Assembly (NCBI GenBank): GCA_963662605.1
Contig: OY759785.1
Location: 186,001 to 250,000, forward strand
Direction of reading: 5' to 3'
From: G963662605 sp963662605
GTDB taxonomy: Bacteria; Bacteroidota; Ignavibacteria; Ignavibacteriales; Ignavibacteriaceae
DNA: 64,000 nucleotides
This document shows, one piece after another, positions 16,769-25,699 of the stretch (positions within the stretch are counted from its first letter, which is position 1; each line of letters begins with the position of its first letter). The notes beneath the pieces were generated by a model that had not been told where the DNA came from, searched no databases, and saw only the letters and a list, made by a program, of their open reading frames with translations. The translations under genes were made by a program, and so were the position numbers.

Positions 16769-17914
16769 GTGCGAACTATCGCAAAAATTGCATTCATTAT
16801 TTCGTTTTTCACCCTAACAGCGTATTCTCAGGATAAGGCTATGGATTCGCTGATATCGTCGGGTATACAAGAAATTTACCGGCTGGAGTTTTCTTCTGCC
16901 GAACACACATTCCGCACGGTCATGTCGGATTATCCCGATCAACCGGCAGGGCGCTTCTTTCTTGCAATGATTGACTGGTGGAAAATTCTGGTTGATCTCG
17001 ACAACGAATCATACGATGATTTGTTTTTCGAAAAGCTCGAAGATGTTATTTTTCAGTGCGACAAACTGCTGGATAAAAACGAAAACAATATTGACGCGCT
17101 ATTCTTTAAGGGTGGAGCAATCGGATTCCGGGGACGTCTTCGCGCAATTCGTGAAAGCTGGCTGAAAGCCGCAGACGACGGACGCGAAGCATTACCTATT
17201 GTACAAAGAGCAGCTAAACTTGAGCCAAACAACAAGGATGTTCAACTGGGCTTCGGAATTTATAATTATTACGCGGATGTTATTCCGCGTGATTTCCCGC
17301 TCATCAAGCCGCTTATGATATTTTTCCCTTCGGGTAATAAAGATCAGGGCATCTCTCAATTAACTGAGACTGCCAAATACGGCAAGTATGCAAAATATGA
17401 AGCCCGCTATTTCCTTATGACGATATATAGCGGATATGAACGCGACTATACAAAAGCCTGGGAATATGCAACGCAACTGTGCAGTGATTTTCCGAACAAT
17501 CCCGTTTTCGAAAAATGGAAAGGCCGCATCGGCGTTCAAGCCGGAAGAAGAGATGAGTACAAGGCTCTCTTCGAAGATGTCTATGCAAAAGGTGAAAGAA
17601 ATTTATTCGGATACAACACGGCAAAATCAAAGCGCGAAGCGTCATACTATTTAGGCATGTATTATAGAGATTATCACAAGCCCGACAGTGCGCTGGTGTG
17701 GTTTAACAAATGTGATGCGCTTGCGCAGCTTGCTGATGGTAAAAAACAGACGGGGTACACGGTAAATGCTCTGCTGAATCTCGGCATGATGCATGACGCT
17801 TTAGGCCATCGCAGCGAAGCAATTACATATTATAACCGCGTGTTGCAATCAAAGGAATACGGATCGTCGCAGACACAGGCAAAAAGATTTTTAGAGAGTC
17901 CATATAGTTATTAA
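16769..17914 (+). CDS. Exported TPR-like protein
   Basis: A 381-residue protein with a signal peptide (cleavage near AYSQ, about residue 20) and helical repeats throughout (for example EALPIVQRAAKLEPNN and SEAITYYNRVLQSKEYG). It starts with GTG at 16769. Long TPR arrays like this, exported to the periplasm, are common in this group and usually act as scaffolds. Its stop lies 32 bases before ettA on the same strand, but there is no functional reason to link the two. Confidence 0.75.
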   Translation: MRTIAKIAFIISFFTLTAYSQDKAMDSLISSGIQEIYRLEFSSAEHTFRTVMSDYPDQPAGRFFLAMIDWWKILVDLDNESYDDLFFEKLEDVIFQCDKLLDKNENNIDALFFKGGAIGFRGRLRAIRESWLKAADDGREALPIVQRAAKLEPNNKDVQLGFGIYNYYADVIPRDFPLIKPLMIFFPSGNKDQGISQLTETAKYGKYAKYEARYFLMTIYSGYERDYTKAWEYATQLCSDFPNNPVFEKWKGRIGVQAGRRDEYKALFEDVYAKGERNLFGYNTAKSKREASYYLGMYYRDYHKPDSALVWFNKCDALAQLADGKKQTGYTVNALLNLGMMHDALGHRSEAITYYNRVLQSKEYGSSQTQAKRFLESPYSY

Positions 17915-17946
17915 TAAGCATTTATATCAAGACAACAAGAGAGCAT

Positions 17947-19632
17947 ATGAGCAGCAACGAGCCCAATAAAATAATTTATTCCATGATCGGCGTCAGCAAG
18001 TACTATAATCAGAAAGCCGTACTGAAAGATATTTATCTTTCGTATTTCTACGGGGCGAAGATCGGCGTTATCGGTTTAAACGGTTCAGGAAAGAGTACAC
18101 TGTTAAAAATCCTCGCCGGCGCTGAAAAAGAATTCAACGGTGAAACAGCGGTCTCTCCGGGATATACCATCGGATACTTACCGCAGGAGCCTGAACTTGA
18201 CCCCGCGAAAACCGTTAAGCAGATTGTTGAAGAATCTGTTCAGCCTATTGTTGATCTGATGAGTGAGTTCAATGCAATCAACGAAAAGTTTTCCGAGCCG
18301 ATGGATGACGATGAAATGACTGCACTGTTAGAAAAGCAGGGTGAAGTGCAGGAAAAGCTTGATGCGCATAACGCGTGGGATCTGGATTCCCGTCTCGAAA
18401 TGGCGATGGATGCTCTGCGCTGCCCTCCCGGCGATACTCCGGTCACTGTTTTATCCGGTGGTGAAAAACGCCGCGTTGCTCTTTGCCGCTTATTATTGAC
18501 AAAACCGGACATTCTGTTACTCGATGAACCGACCAACCATCTTGATGCTGAAACCGTAGCATGGCTCGAAATTCACCTCAAACAATACGAAGGCACCGTC
18601 ATCGCCGTTACACACGACAGATATTTTCTCGATAACGTTGCCGGGTGGATTCTCGAATTAGACAGAGGCGAAGGAATTCCGTGGAAAGGAAATTATTCGT
18701 CGTGGCTTGAACAAAAACAGGCTCGTTTAAAGCTTGAAGAAAAACATGAAAGCGACCGCCAAAAAACCTTGATGCGTGAATTGGACTGGATACGCATGTC
18801 TCCAAAAGCAAGGCACGCCAAATCCAAAGCAAGAGTTACCGCGTATGAGAATTTGCTTACACAGAAAAATGATGCGCGCGAAAAGGAATTACAAATATAC
18901 ATTCCGGCAGGGCCACGTCTTGGGAATGTTGTCATTGATGCCGAAAATATTTTAAAAGCATATGGCGACAACATTCTTGTAGAAGACATGACATTCGCAA
19001 TTCCTCCTGGAGCCATCGTCGGCATTATCGGCCCCAACGGCGCCGGAAAAACAACGCTATTTAAAATGATTACGGGGCAGGAATCACCGGACAAAGGGAC
19101 AATTAAAATCGGAGAAACTGTTAAACTCGCGTACGTTGATCAGAGCAGGAGCGTACTCAATCCGGAGAAAACAATCTGGGAACAAATATCCGGCGGCGAA
19201 GATGTTATTATGATGGGCAACCGACAGATAAACTCCCGCGCATATGTAGCACAATTTAATTTTTCCGGCGGCGATCAGCAGAAGAAAGTCGGATTCCTTT
19301 CCGGCGGCGAAAGAAATCGCGTGCACACAGCGCTTATCCTGAGAGAAGAAGCAAACGTGCTGCTTCTCGATGAGCCGACTAACGATTTGGATGTCAACAC
19401 CATGCGTGCACTTGAAGAAGGTTTAGAGAACTTTGCCGGATGCGCTCTGATTATCAGTCACGATCGCTGGTTTCTTGATAGAATTGCGACACACATCCTC
19501 GCGTTTGAAGGCGAAAGTAAAGTCGTGTTCTTTGAGGGAAATTATTCGGAGTATGAAGAGAAGCGGAAAGAAAGATTAGGTATCGAAGCCGATCAACCGC
19601 ATAGAATCAAATACCGTCACCTGACGCGCTAA
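17947..19632 (+). CDS. ettA: Energy-dependent translational throttle protein EttA (ABC-F)
   Basis: A 561-residue ABC-F protein with two ATP-binding cassettes and no membrane part. Walker A motifs are GLNGSGKST (43-51) and GPNGAGKTT in the second half; ABC signatures LSGGEKRR and LSGGERNR and Walker B LLDEPTNHLD and LLDEPTNDLD are all intact. The length and the linker between the cassettes fit EttA, which binds the ribosomal E site and gates the first peptide bond according to ADP/ATP level. The ATG at 17947 follows GAGAGCAT. Confidence 0.93.
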   Translation: MSSNEPNKIIYSMIGVSKYYNQKAVLKDIYLSYFYGAKIGVIGLNGSGKSTLLKILAGAEKEFNGETAVSPGYTIGYLPQEPELDPAKTVKQIVEESVQPIVDLMSEFNAINEKFSEPMDDDEMTALLEKQGEVQEKLDAHNAWDLDSRLEMAMDALRCPPGDTPVTVLSGGEKRRVALCRLLLTKPDILLLDEPTNHLDAETVAWLEIHLKQYEGTVIAVTHDRYFLDNVAGWILELDRGEGIPWKGNYSSWLEQKQARLKLEEKHESDRQKTLMRELDWIRMSPKARHAKSKARVTAYENLLTQKNDAREKELQIYIPAGPRLGNVVIDAENILKAYGDNILVEDMTFAIPPGAIVGIIGPNGAGKTTLFKMITGQESPDKGTIKIGETVKLAYVDQSRSVLNPEKTIWEQISGGEDVIMMGNRQINSRAYVAQFNFSGGDQQKKVGFLSGGERNRVHTALILREEANVLLLDEPTNDLDVNTMRALEEGLENFAGCALIISHDRWFLDRIATHILAFEGESKVVFFEGNYSEYEEKRKERLGIEADQPHRIKYRHLTR

Positions 19633-19656
19633 AGTGAATTAATCTAAAAACCAGAG

Positions 19657-19896
19657 AATTAACCGCAAAGACGCAGAGACGCAAAGTTTATTTATTGAGC
19701 GGTATTTTTGTTCTTGCGGATTTATCTTCGACAAGATATGGATTAAAACTAATATGTAGGTTGATTTCTTTGTCTACTAAATTGTGATTTTGATTTTTAG
19801 AATCCATAGTAATGCCAGACACTATAACAACAATAAATCAACGACAGTTTGAAACATAAAAATATACTTTGCGTCTCTGCGTCTTTGCGGTTAATT
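19657..19896. repeat. Long inverted repeat, perfect 31-base arms
   Basis: Arm one (19657-19687), beginning AATTAACCGCAAAGACGCAG, is exactly repeated in reverse complement at 19866-19896. The 178-base spacer is AT-rich and holds no gene that I can support. The element fills most of the 329-base gap between ettA and ilvE. It looks like a non-coding mobile or REP-like repeat of the kind scattered through many bacterial genomes. Confidence 0.8.
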
Positions 19897-19910
19897 TTTT
19901 AGAAAAATAA

Positions 19911-19939
19911 AAAAGCCGTCCGGGGATTTCGGACGGCTT
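19911..19939 (-). terminator. Terminator of ilvE
   Basis: Stem AAGCCGTCC (19913-19921) and GGACGGCTT (19931-19939). Read on the minus strand it is followed by TTTTTATTTTTCT, immediately past the stop of ilvE. Confidence 0.88.
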
Positions 19940-19961
19940 ACTCATATAATATCGTATGAAT

Positions 19962-21029
19962 TTATTTAACCGGGATTATCCATCCATGCGTATCGGCACG
20001 GTGGCCGTACTGAACGCCGGTAATATAATCAAACAGTTTTTGCGCAAGTTCGCCGGTCTGTCCGTTGTTGATTTTCATTACTTTATCTTTGAACTTCAAC
20101 TCACCGACAGAAGAGATAATTGCTGCTGTTCCTGTTCCGAACATATCCACAACCTCGCCTTTATCATAGCGGGTTATTACTTCTTCAATGCTGACCTGTC
20201 TCTCGGTTACGTTGAGTCCCCACTCTTTCAATATCTGCAAGACCGTCATACGGGTAACACCCGGAAGTATTCCGCCTGTTAAAGCAGGCGTAACGATTTC
20301 ATCATTGAAAGCGACGAACATATTCATGGTGCCGACTTCTTCGAGATACTTCAATTCAACCGCATCAAGCCAAAGCACTTGCGTATAACCGGCTTTGTGC
20401 GCGATTTCTCCGCCGATCATGCTTGCCGCATAATTACCGGGAGTCTTGCACTCGCCCATACCTTTACGAACCGCACGGACGTATTCATCCTGAATAAGAA
20501 TTTTAACCGGTTTAAAACCTTCGGCATAATACGCGCCGACAGGTGATAAAAGAATAACATATTTGTATGTTGTTGATGAATGAACACCCAGCGCAACATC
20601 CGTACCGAACATGAATGGACGAACGTACATTGACTCACCTTCTTTTGCGGGAATCCAATCTTTTTCAACTTTGATTAATTCAGCCAATGCTTCAAGGCAG
20701 TCTTCAACCGGAATTTCAGGCATGCACAATCTACGGGCAGAATTGTTCTGTCTTTGAAAATGTTTGTCAGCGCGAAACATAACAATATTGCCGTCTGCCT
20801 GTTTAAAAACTTTCAATCCTTCAAACAATGCCTGTCCATAGTGGAAGAATGTTGATGCCGGATGAAGTGAAAAATCACTAATAGCACAAATAGTCGGATT
20901 GTGCCAACCGTTCTGCACTGAATAATCCATCGTGAACATGTGGTCGGTATAATGAATACCAAATCCGAGTTTCTCAGGGAGTTTAACTTTTTCAGTTCGG
21001 GCAAGAAGTTCTTTTTTAATTTGTAACAT
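19962..21029 (-). CDS. ilvE: Branched-chain amino acid aminotransferase
   Basis: A 355-residue PLP fold-type IV enzyme that makes or degrades leucine, isoleucine and valine by transamination with glutamate. The length and the segments ALFEGLKVFKQADG, YVRPFMFGT and the catalytic-lysine region MGECKTPGNYAAS are typical of the group II (eukaryote-like) subfamily. The ATG at 21029 is the natural start (MLQIKKELL). It is a single gene with its own terminator at 19911-19939; the 307 bases upstream hold the promoter and the left repeat of the REP transposase. Confidence 0.93.
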   Translation of the reverse strand: MLQIKKELLARTEKVKLPEKLGFGIHYTDHMFTMDYSVQNGWHNPTICAISDFSLHPASTFFHYGQALFEGLKVFKQADGNIVMFRADKHFQRQNNSARRLCMPEIPVEDCLEALAELIKVEKDWIPAKEGESMYVRPFMFGTDVALGVHSSTTYKYVILLSPVGAYYAEGFKPVKILIQDEYVRAVRKGMGECKTPGNYAASMIGGEIAHKAGYTQVLWLDAVELKYLEEVGTMNMFVAFNDEIVTPALTGGILPGVTRMTVLQILKEWGLNVTERQVSIEEVITRYDKGEVVDMFGTGTAAIISSVGELKFKDKVMKINNGQTGELAQKLFDYITGVQYGHRADTHGWIIPVK

Positions 21030-21177
21030 AACGCGGCTTTCTAAACAAAAAATTGAATATCGAATAGCATTTTACTGAATTTTAGCGTAAATGTAAAGAA
21101 AACCGTGAAATACGGCCTTATTTTTCCATAAATGGGTTATTTCCCCTTATTTGCATGAAGTTCCCATGAATACAATG

Positions 21178-21245
21178 GGCGGGATTGCAATCCCGCCTTA
21201 CAAATAACATTATTTCCCTTCTGTAAGGCGGGTTTTCTACCCGCC
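21178..21245. repeat. Left REP pair beside RAYT transposase
   Basis: A palindrome GGCGGGATTGCAATCCCGCC (21178-21197), a spacer beginning TTACAAATAA, and a second hairpin GGCGGGTTTTCTACCCGCC (21227-21245). TTACA and TGTAA in the spacer also pair. The same two-hairpin unit occurs in the same orientation at 22010-22078, on the other side of the transposase gene. Confidence 0.85.
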
Positions 21246-21336
21246 TAATTTAAGACTAAACTGATAATAGTATTTTAAATACTGAATCAATATTTTACAA
21301 CTATACACTTTTGTTTTATTTCTGGGGAGTTTAAGA

Positions 21337-22005
21337 ATGAGCCGATATTATGAAAGACACCTGCCACATTATCAGCCGGACGGCTATACGTACTTTGTTA
21401 CATTTCGGCTCGCAAACTCACTTCCCACGAGTCTCATTTTACAACTAATGGAAGAACGCAAAATAAATTTAGAACGAATAGCGGCAATAACCGACAAAGC
21501 AGAAAAGACAGACACATATCACAAATATCAAAGTACTTATTTTAATAAATTCGATGATTTATTAGACAAGAATAATCAAAGCCCCTGTTGGTTAAAAATA
21601 GAATCGGTTGCTCGAATAGTTTTCAATTCTCTTCGCTTTTATGAGGGAAAGAAGTATGATCTAATAGCCTTCACCATAATGCCTAATCATGTGCACTTAA
21701 TTTTTACTCCCCTTGTAAAAAAAACCGGGCGGTTACCTTCTGTCATTAAGGATCATAGTGATTGTGTTGAATCAATATACAATGTTACGGATATATTGAG
21801 AAGCATCAAGAGATTTACTGCTTTAGAGTGCAATAAAGCACTTCATCGTTCAGGTGCATTTTGGCATTCGGAAAGTTATGATCATGTAATTCGGAACGAA
21901 CATTCACTGAATAAGTTAACAAAGTATATATTGAATAACCCAGTTAAAGCAGGATTATGTAATACTCCCGAAGCCTGTCCATGGAATTATTGTAAATATT
22001 CATAA
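21337..22005 (+). CDS. REP-associated tyrosine transposase (RAYT)
   Basis: A 222-residue Y1_Tnp (PF01797-type) HUH transposase. The metal-binding HUH motif is HVH at 118-120 in MPNHVHLIF; the likely nucleophile is Tyr197 in KYILNNPVKAGL, with FWHSESYDHVIRN just upstream typical of the RAYT group rather than IS200. It is bracketed by two direct copies of a REP pair (21178-21245 and 22010-22078), just as bacterial RAYTs sit next to the repeats that they process. Its intact frame suggests that it is still functional or was lost only recently. Base composition is more AT-rich than its neighbours. Confidence 0.9.
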   Translation: MSRYYERHLPHYQPDGYTYFVTFRLANSLPTSLILQLMEERKINLERIAAITDKAEKTDTYHKYQSTYFNKFDDLLDKNNQSPCWLKIESVARIVFNSLRFYEGKKYDLIAFTIMPNHVHLIFTPLVKKTGRLPSVIKDHSDCVESIYNVTDILRSIKRFTALECNKALHRSGAFWHSESYDHVIRNEHSLNKLTKYILNNPVKAGLCNTPEACPWNYCKYS

Positions 22006-22009
22006 GAAA

Positions 22010-22078
22010 GGCGGGATTGAAATCCCGCCTTACAAATAAAATCATTTCGCTTCTGTAAAGGGGGTTTTCAACCCGTCC
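22010..22078. repeat. Right REP pair beside RAYT transposase
   Basis: Hairpin GGCGGGATTGAAATCCCGCC (22010-22029), a spacer TTACAAATAAAATCATTTCG, and a weaker second hairpin (GGGGGTTTTCAACCCGTCC). It is a direct-orientation relative of the left copy with a few substitutions, mostly in the second hairpin. Confidence 0.85.
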
Positions 22079-22086
22079 AAGAAACA

Positions 22087-23343
22087 TTATACTTCCTCGG
22101 TGAAGTTCAAATCCCTGCCGAATGTTTCATGCAAATGATACAAAGACACAATGGCAATCGCGATACTGACAACCGATACAACCAATGCCGCGTGAACCAT
22201 GCCGATCATCGGGATGAGCCATTTGAATGCTGAGACAAGTACTACAACTGCACCGCGAACAAAATTTGGAACCGTTATCGTTACCGTTGCGCGTAAATTC
22301 GTGCCGAACTGTTCCGAGGCAACCGTAACAAACACCGCCCAATATCCGATGGAGAAACCAAGCGCGAAACACAAAGAGTAAAAATATGCCGCACTTTTTC
22401 CCGGGAGGAATAAATAGATGAGAATAAACGTAAGTGTTGAAAGCAAAAAGAAAAGCACAATCTTCTTCCTGCTTTTTAGTAACTGGCTGATGAATCCCGA
22501 TAAAAAATCACCGAATATTAATCCGGTATACGTGAACATTACCGCACGCCCCGCCATAATCGGATCATTATATCCCAGTAATTTCCCAAACTCCGGCGAT
22601 AATGTAACAAGCACACCGACAACAAACCATATCGGAAGTCCGATGAGGATACAGTTGAGATACCTGAAAAAGCGGTCGCGAGATGTAAACAATGAAGTGA
22701 ATTTACCCTTAACAACATTCGCGGTTTGCACGGTTTTAAATATACCCGATTCGAACATATGCATTCTCGTAAGAAGCAGAACAAATCCCAGTATACCGCC
22801 GATGATGTATGCCGTCTGCCATGAAAAAAGTTCACCTACTATCGCCGCGAATATTGCGCCTGTAACGCCGATAGTTGCGACTAATGCCGTTCCGTAACCG
22901 CGTGTTTCTTTCGGCATTACTTCACTCACAAGCGTCACCGCGGCTCCCAACTGTCCCGCGAGACCAACGCCGGCAACAAATCTCAGCAGCGCGTACAAAT
23001 CCGTATTGGGAACAAAAGCATTGGCAAAATTCGCAATCGAATACAACAATATAGAACCAAACAACACCGACAATCTGCCTTTTTTATCGCCGAGTATTCC
23101 CCAGATGATTCCACCCACAAGCATCCCGGCCATCTGCATATTAAGAATTGTCAGCCCGACATTACCCAATTCTTTTTGGGGCACGCCAAGCGTGGTTAGA
23201 CTCGGTACGCGGACAATACTAAAAATAATCAAGTCGTAAATGTCCACGAAATAGCCCAGAGCGGATACTAATACCGTGGTGTTAAAAAGTGCACGCAGAT
23301 TAACTTTTGCTGTTCCTTGTTCCATAAAACCTTTCTTCCGCAT
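22087..23343 (-). CDS. MFS transporter
   Basis: A 418-residue major facilitator superfamily protein with twelve predicted membrane helices. The loop 2-3 signature appears as GILGDKKGRLSVLFGS (about residue 82), and a second charged loop follows helix 8 (LLKSRKK). An acidic residue pair in helix 1 (FVDIYDLIIF) resembles the metabolite:H+ symporter subfamily (sugar or organic acid transport). The substrate cannot be told. Two starts are possible (residue 1, or Met7 in MEQGTAKV). It stands alone; the right REP pair lies just past its stop. Confidence 0.88.
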   Translation of the reverse strand: MRKKGFMEQGTAKVNLRALFNTTVLVSALGYFVDIYDLIIFSIVRVPSLTTLGVPQKELGNVGLTILNMQMAGMLVGGIIWGILGDKKGRLSVLFGSILLYSIANFANAFVPNTDLYALLRFVAGVGLAGQLGAAVTLVSEVMPKETRGYGTALVATIGVTGAIFAAIVGELFSWQTAYIIGGILGFVLLLTRMHMFESGIFKTVQTANVVKGKFTSLFTSRDRFFRYLNCILIGLPIWFVVGVLVTLSPEFGKLLGYNDPIMAGRAVMFTYTGLIFGDFLSGFISQLLKSRKKIVLFFLLSTLTFILIYLFLPGKSAAYFYSLCFALGFSIGYWAVFVTVASEQFGTNLRATVTITVPNFVRGAVVVLVSAFKWLIPMIGMVHAALVVSVVSIAIAIVSLYHLHETFGRDLNFTEEV

Positions 23344-23411
23344 TAGATACGCATCTTCATTCCGTCAAAAATAAGGAAAATAATTCAATTGAACAGGGGT
23401 CGAGCCGTACT

Positions 23412-23900
23412 CATGAAGAGTTTACCAAACAAAAAGATAAAAGAAGCAGTACAGGCGAGGGGAAATAAGAAGTTGCGAAATATAATGATGAAAAGTAGTG
23501 TTACTGGGCTTAATCCTTAATAAATAAGTTCCCGCTTTGTATGCTCCTGAAAGGAGTAAATTTGAACCTGCCCGACTGCGCCATGCGGGCGGGTAACCGC
23601 CGGTGGAGTCATCGGAACCGGCGGATAGAAGACGGCTCCAAACCAACTCATCCGCGCAGCGGGTGAATAGCGCAGCAGGGGCTCATATGCAATACAACAA
23701 TAATCAAGTAGATTGATATGTAGCAGTGGTTCGCCCCCTGTCGGGGGCGGTGGTTAGCGTGGGTTAGGCCTCTCCTCCGGCTGCGCCGGAGGTTATTCAA
23801 ATTTTGTTCCTTCGGAACAAATCACACAAAAAATTCAATATTCACCCTTAAAGCAGTAGGGCTGGTTCAGATAAAGACCCTAAATGGGTAAACTCCTAAT
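23412..23900. mobile_element. Degenerate ends of an IS related to the 28.7-kb element
   Basis: The left part (about 23414-23502) reads GAGTTTACCAAACAAAAAGA and resembles base for base the left end of the intact IS at 28670, including the later GAAAAGTAGTGTTA against GAAAGTGGTGTTA. The right part ends with ATGGGTAAACTCC (23884-23896), matching the right end of the intact IS. The transposase is gone, replaced by GC-rich hairpins. This is the remnant of an older relative of that IS. Confidence 0.6.
23570..23822. repeat. Run of GC-rich hairpins
   Basis: The 625-base gap 23344-23968 has no gene that I can support. It holds at least four clean hairpins: CCGCCGGT/ACCGGCGG (23597-23624), CGCCCCC/GGGGGCG (23732-23749), CCTCCGGC/GCCGGAGG (23774-23792) and TTTGTTCC/GGAACAAA (23803-23821). 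At 23570 lies CCCGACTGCGCCATGCGGGC, a shortened relative of the 32.5 and 42.1 kb palindromes. Confidence 0.7.
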
Positions 23901-23968
23901 GTTCGGTTATTTTGAAAATAAATATTTTTCGCTAACTTGATGTATATTTTCAATTAAATCGGCATTGC

Positions 23969-24439
23969 TTGAAAAAAGCGCTACTATTTTTATTTTTCCT
24001 TTTATTGTTATCGTGTCATAGCTATGCTCAAACCGAGGGATTCGGTGTGGGGATAGTGTTTGGTGAGCCATGCGGTTTCGATGCGAAGCGCTGGATTGAT
24101 GAAACGAATGCTTTTGAATTCGCAATCGGTTTTTCTCCGTCAATGAAAAACAACCGCCTGACATTGCATCTGGACTATCTTTGGAATAAGCTCGATGCGA
24201 TTCATTCAAGGGAAAGATTTGCATTGCACTATGGCCTCGGCGTGCGCTATGCGGTGCGGAAAGATGAATCGGCGAAGCAGGGTTTCCGGTTTATCGGCGG
24301 CATTATGTGGTATCCGGTGCATAGATTTCCGTTTGAATTTTATGCGGAAATAGCGCCGGTTGTTGCTGCTTATCCTTATTTCGGCATGTCACTTGACGCC
24401 GGAGCGGGATTCAGATATTATTTTTCAACAAATGACTGA
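23969..24439 (+). CDS. Small outer-membrane beta-barrel-like exported protein
   Basis: A 156-residue exported protein with a signal peptide of about 20 residues (cleavage near SYAQ) and an N-terminal Cys16 that is probably within the signal. The rest alternates strand-like segments with aromatic ends (FGMSLDAGAGFRYYF at the C-terminus), typical of a small eight-strand barrel. No family name can be given with confidence. It starts with TTG at 23969; no upstream ATG is in frame. The PAP2 gene begins six bases after its stop, so they are cotranscribed. Confidence 0.65.
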   Translation: MKKALLFLFFLLLLSCHSYAQTEGFGVGIVFGEPCGFDAKRWIDETNAFEFAIGFSPSMKNNRLTLHLDYLWNKLDAIHSRERFALHYGLGVRYAVRKDESAKQGFRFIGGIMWYPVHRFPFEFYAEIAPVVAAYPYFGMSLDAGAGFRYYFSTND

Positions 24440-24445
24440 TTTGCA

Positions 24446-24997
24446 TTGATACCAGATCCTTTTTTTCAAATAGACCTTTACGTTTTTTACTTCTTCAACC
24501 ACACACTTTCAAATCCGGTATTTGATAAATTTTTTGCCGTCATTACCAATGTGCGATACTGGATGCCGGTGTATATTCTCTTTGGAATCCTGCTTATCAT
24601 TAAAGGTAAAAAACAAGGCCGCATTGCGCTCATTCTTGCAGTTACGATGATTGCAGCCTCCGATCAGTTCGGATATCGCATTTTAAAAGAACTTTTTCAC
24701 CGGCCGCGGCCGTTTAACACTCTTACAGATGTACTGCTGCCCATCGGACCAACCGGGACATATTCATTTCCATCCAATCACGCGCTGAACAATTTTGCGG
24801 TTGCGACGTTCTTTTCACTCATATATCCCAAGTATAAAACGCCGCTTTTCGTCGTGGCTATCCTTATTTCAATATCACGCGTTTATCTTGGCGTTCATTA
24901 CCCGAGCGATATACTCGGCGGTGCGGCTATCGGGACTTTGTTCGGATTTGTTTTTGCGTACCTGCATGTAACAATAATGAAGTATTGGAAAAGTTAA
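24446..24997 (+). CDS. PAP2-superfamily membrane phosphatase
   Basis: A 183-residue membrane phosphatase with about five helices. The three acid-phosphatase motifs are present: K..FHRPRP (about 82-90), PSNHA (with S/N in place of PSGH; about 108-112), and SRVYLGVHYPSD (about 142-153) with the catalytic His and Asp. Family members dephosphorylate lipid phosphates such as undecaprenyl pyrophosphate or phosphatidylglycerol phosphate; the exact substrate is not visible. It begins with TTG at 24446, six bases after the preceding gene. Confidence 0.88.
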   Translation: MIPDPFFQIDLYVFYFFNHTLSNPVFDKFFAVITNVRYWMPVYILFGILLIIKGKKQGRIALILAVTMIAASDQFGYRILKELFHRPRPFNTLTDVLLPIGPTGTYSFPSNHALNNFAVATFFSLIYPKYKTPLFVVAILISISRVYLGVHYPSDILGGAAIGTLFGFVFAYLHVTIMKYWKS

Positions 24998-25067
24998 GCT
25001 CCATTATCTTTATTCTTTAAACTTTTGCCTTTATATTTACAGCTCAGATTTATGAGATTATTCCCCT

Positions 25068-25670
25068 ATGATGTTTAAAATTATTGAAGTAATAGGCATG
25101 ATTGCCTTCGCTCTTTCGGGTGTTATTGAAGCCCGGCGAAGGAATATGGATTTGATGGGTGTGTTTGCCATATCTCTTATTACATCCTTCGGTGGCGGTA
25201 CGCTGCGTGACATTTTGTTGGACAGGCGCCCCCTTTACTGGATTGAGAATCAGGAATTGACGATACTGGTTCTTGTCGTGTCATTCGTCGCTTCCGTTAC
25301 GCTCAGCTCAAAACGCTTCCACGCTACGGAAAAAACGATACTATTCCCCGATGCACTCGGACTCGGCCTGTACAGCGCCAGCGGCGTTGCTATCGCGTTA
25401 CGTTCGGGAACCACACCATTTATAGCAGTTATCATCGGAATTATCTCCGCATCTTTCGGAAGCGTGTTGAGAGACATCGCCTGCAATGAAATACCCATTA
25501 TCTTCAGAAAAGGACAGCTGTATGCGACCTGTTCCTTTTTTGCTTCACTGGCTTTTGTATTAATGAGACATTTTCATATTCACGACACATACAGCATTTT
25601 TGTCTGCATCATTATTACCGCCGTTATGCGCTTTCTCGCGGTTAAGTATGATGTAAAACTGCCATTATAA
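25068..25670 (+). CDS. UPF0126/TRIC-type membrane channel protein
   Basis: A 200-residue protein with two UPF0126 halves, each with three helices, shown by the internal repeat SFGGGTLRDILL (about residue 46) and SFGSVLRDIA (about 132). This bacterial family (YicG/YadS) is related to TRIC cation channels and forms trimeric K+-permeable or glycine-related channels; the transported ion here is inference. Two ATGs lie in tandem at 25068; either may serve. Confidence 0.9.
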   Translation: MMFKIIEVIGMIAFALSGVIEARRRNMDLMGVFAISLITSFGGGTLRDILLDRRPLYWIENQELTILVLVVSFVASVTLSSKRFHATEKTILFPDALGLGLYSASGVAIALRSGTTPFIAVIIGIISASFGSVLRDIACNEIPIIFRKGQLYATCSFFASLAFVLMRHFHIHDTYSIFVCIIITAVMRFLAVKYDVKLPL

Positions 25671-25699
25671 TTTTAACTATCGTTGATAACGAGGACATC

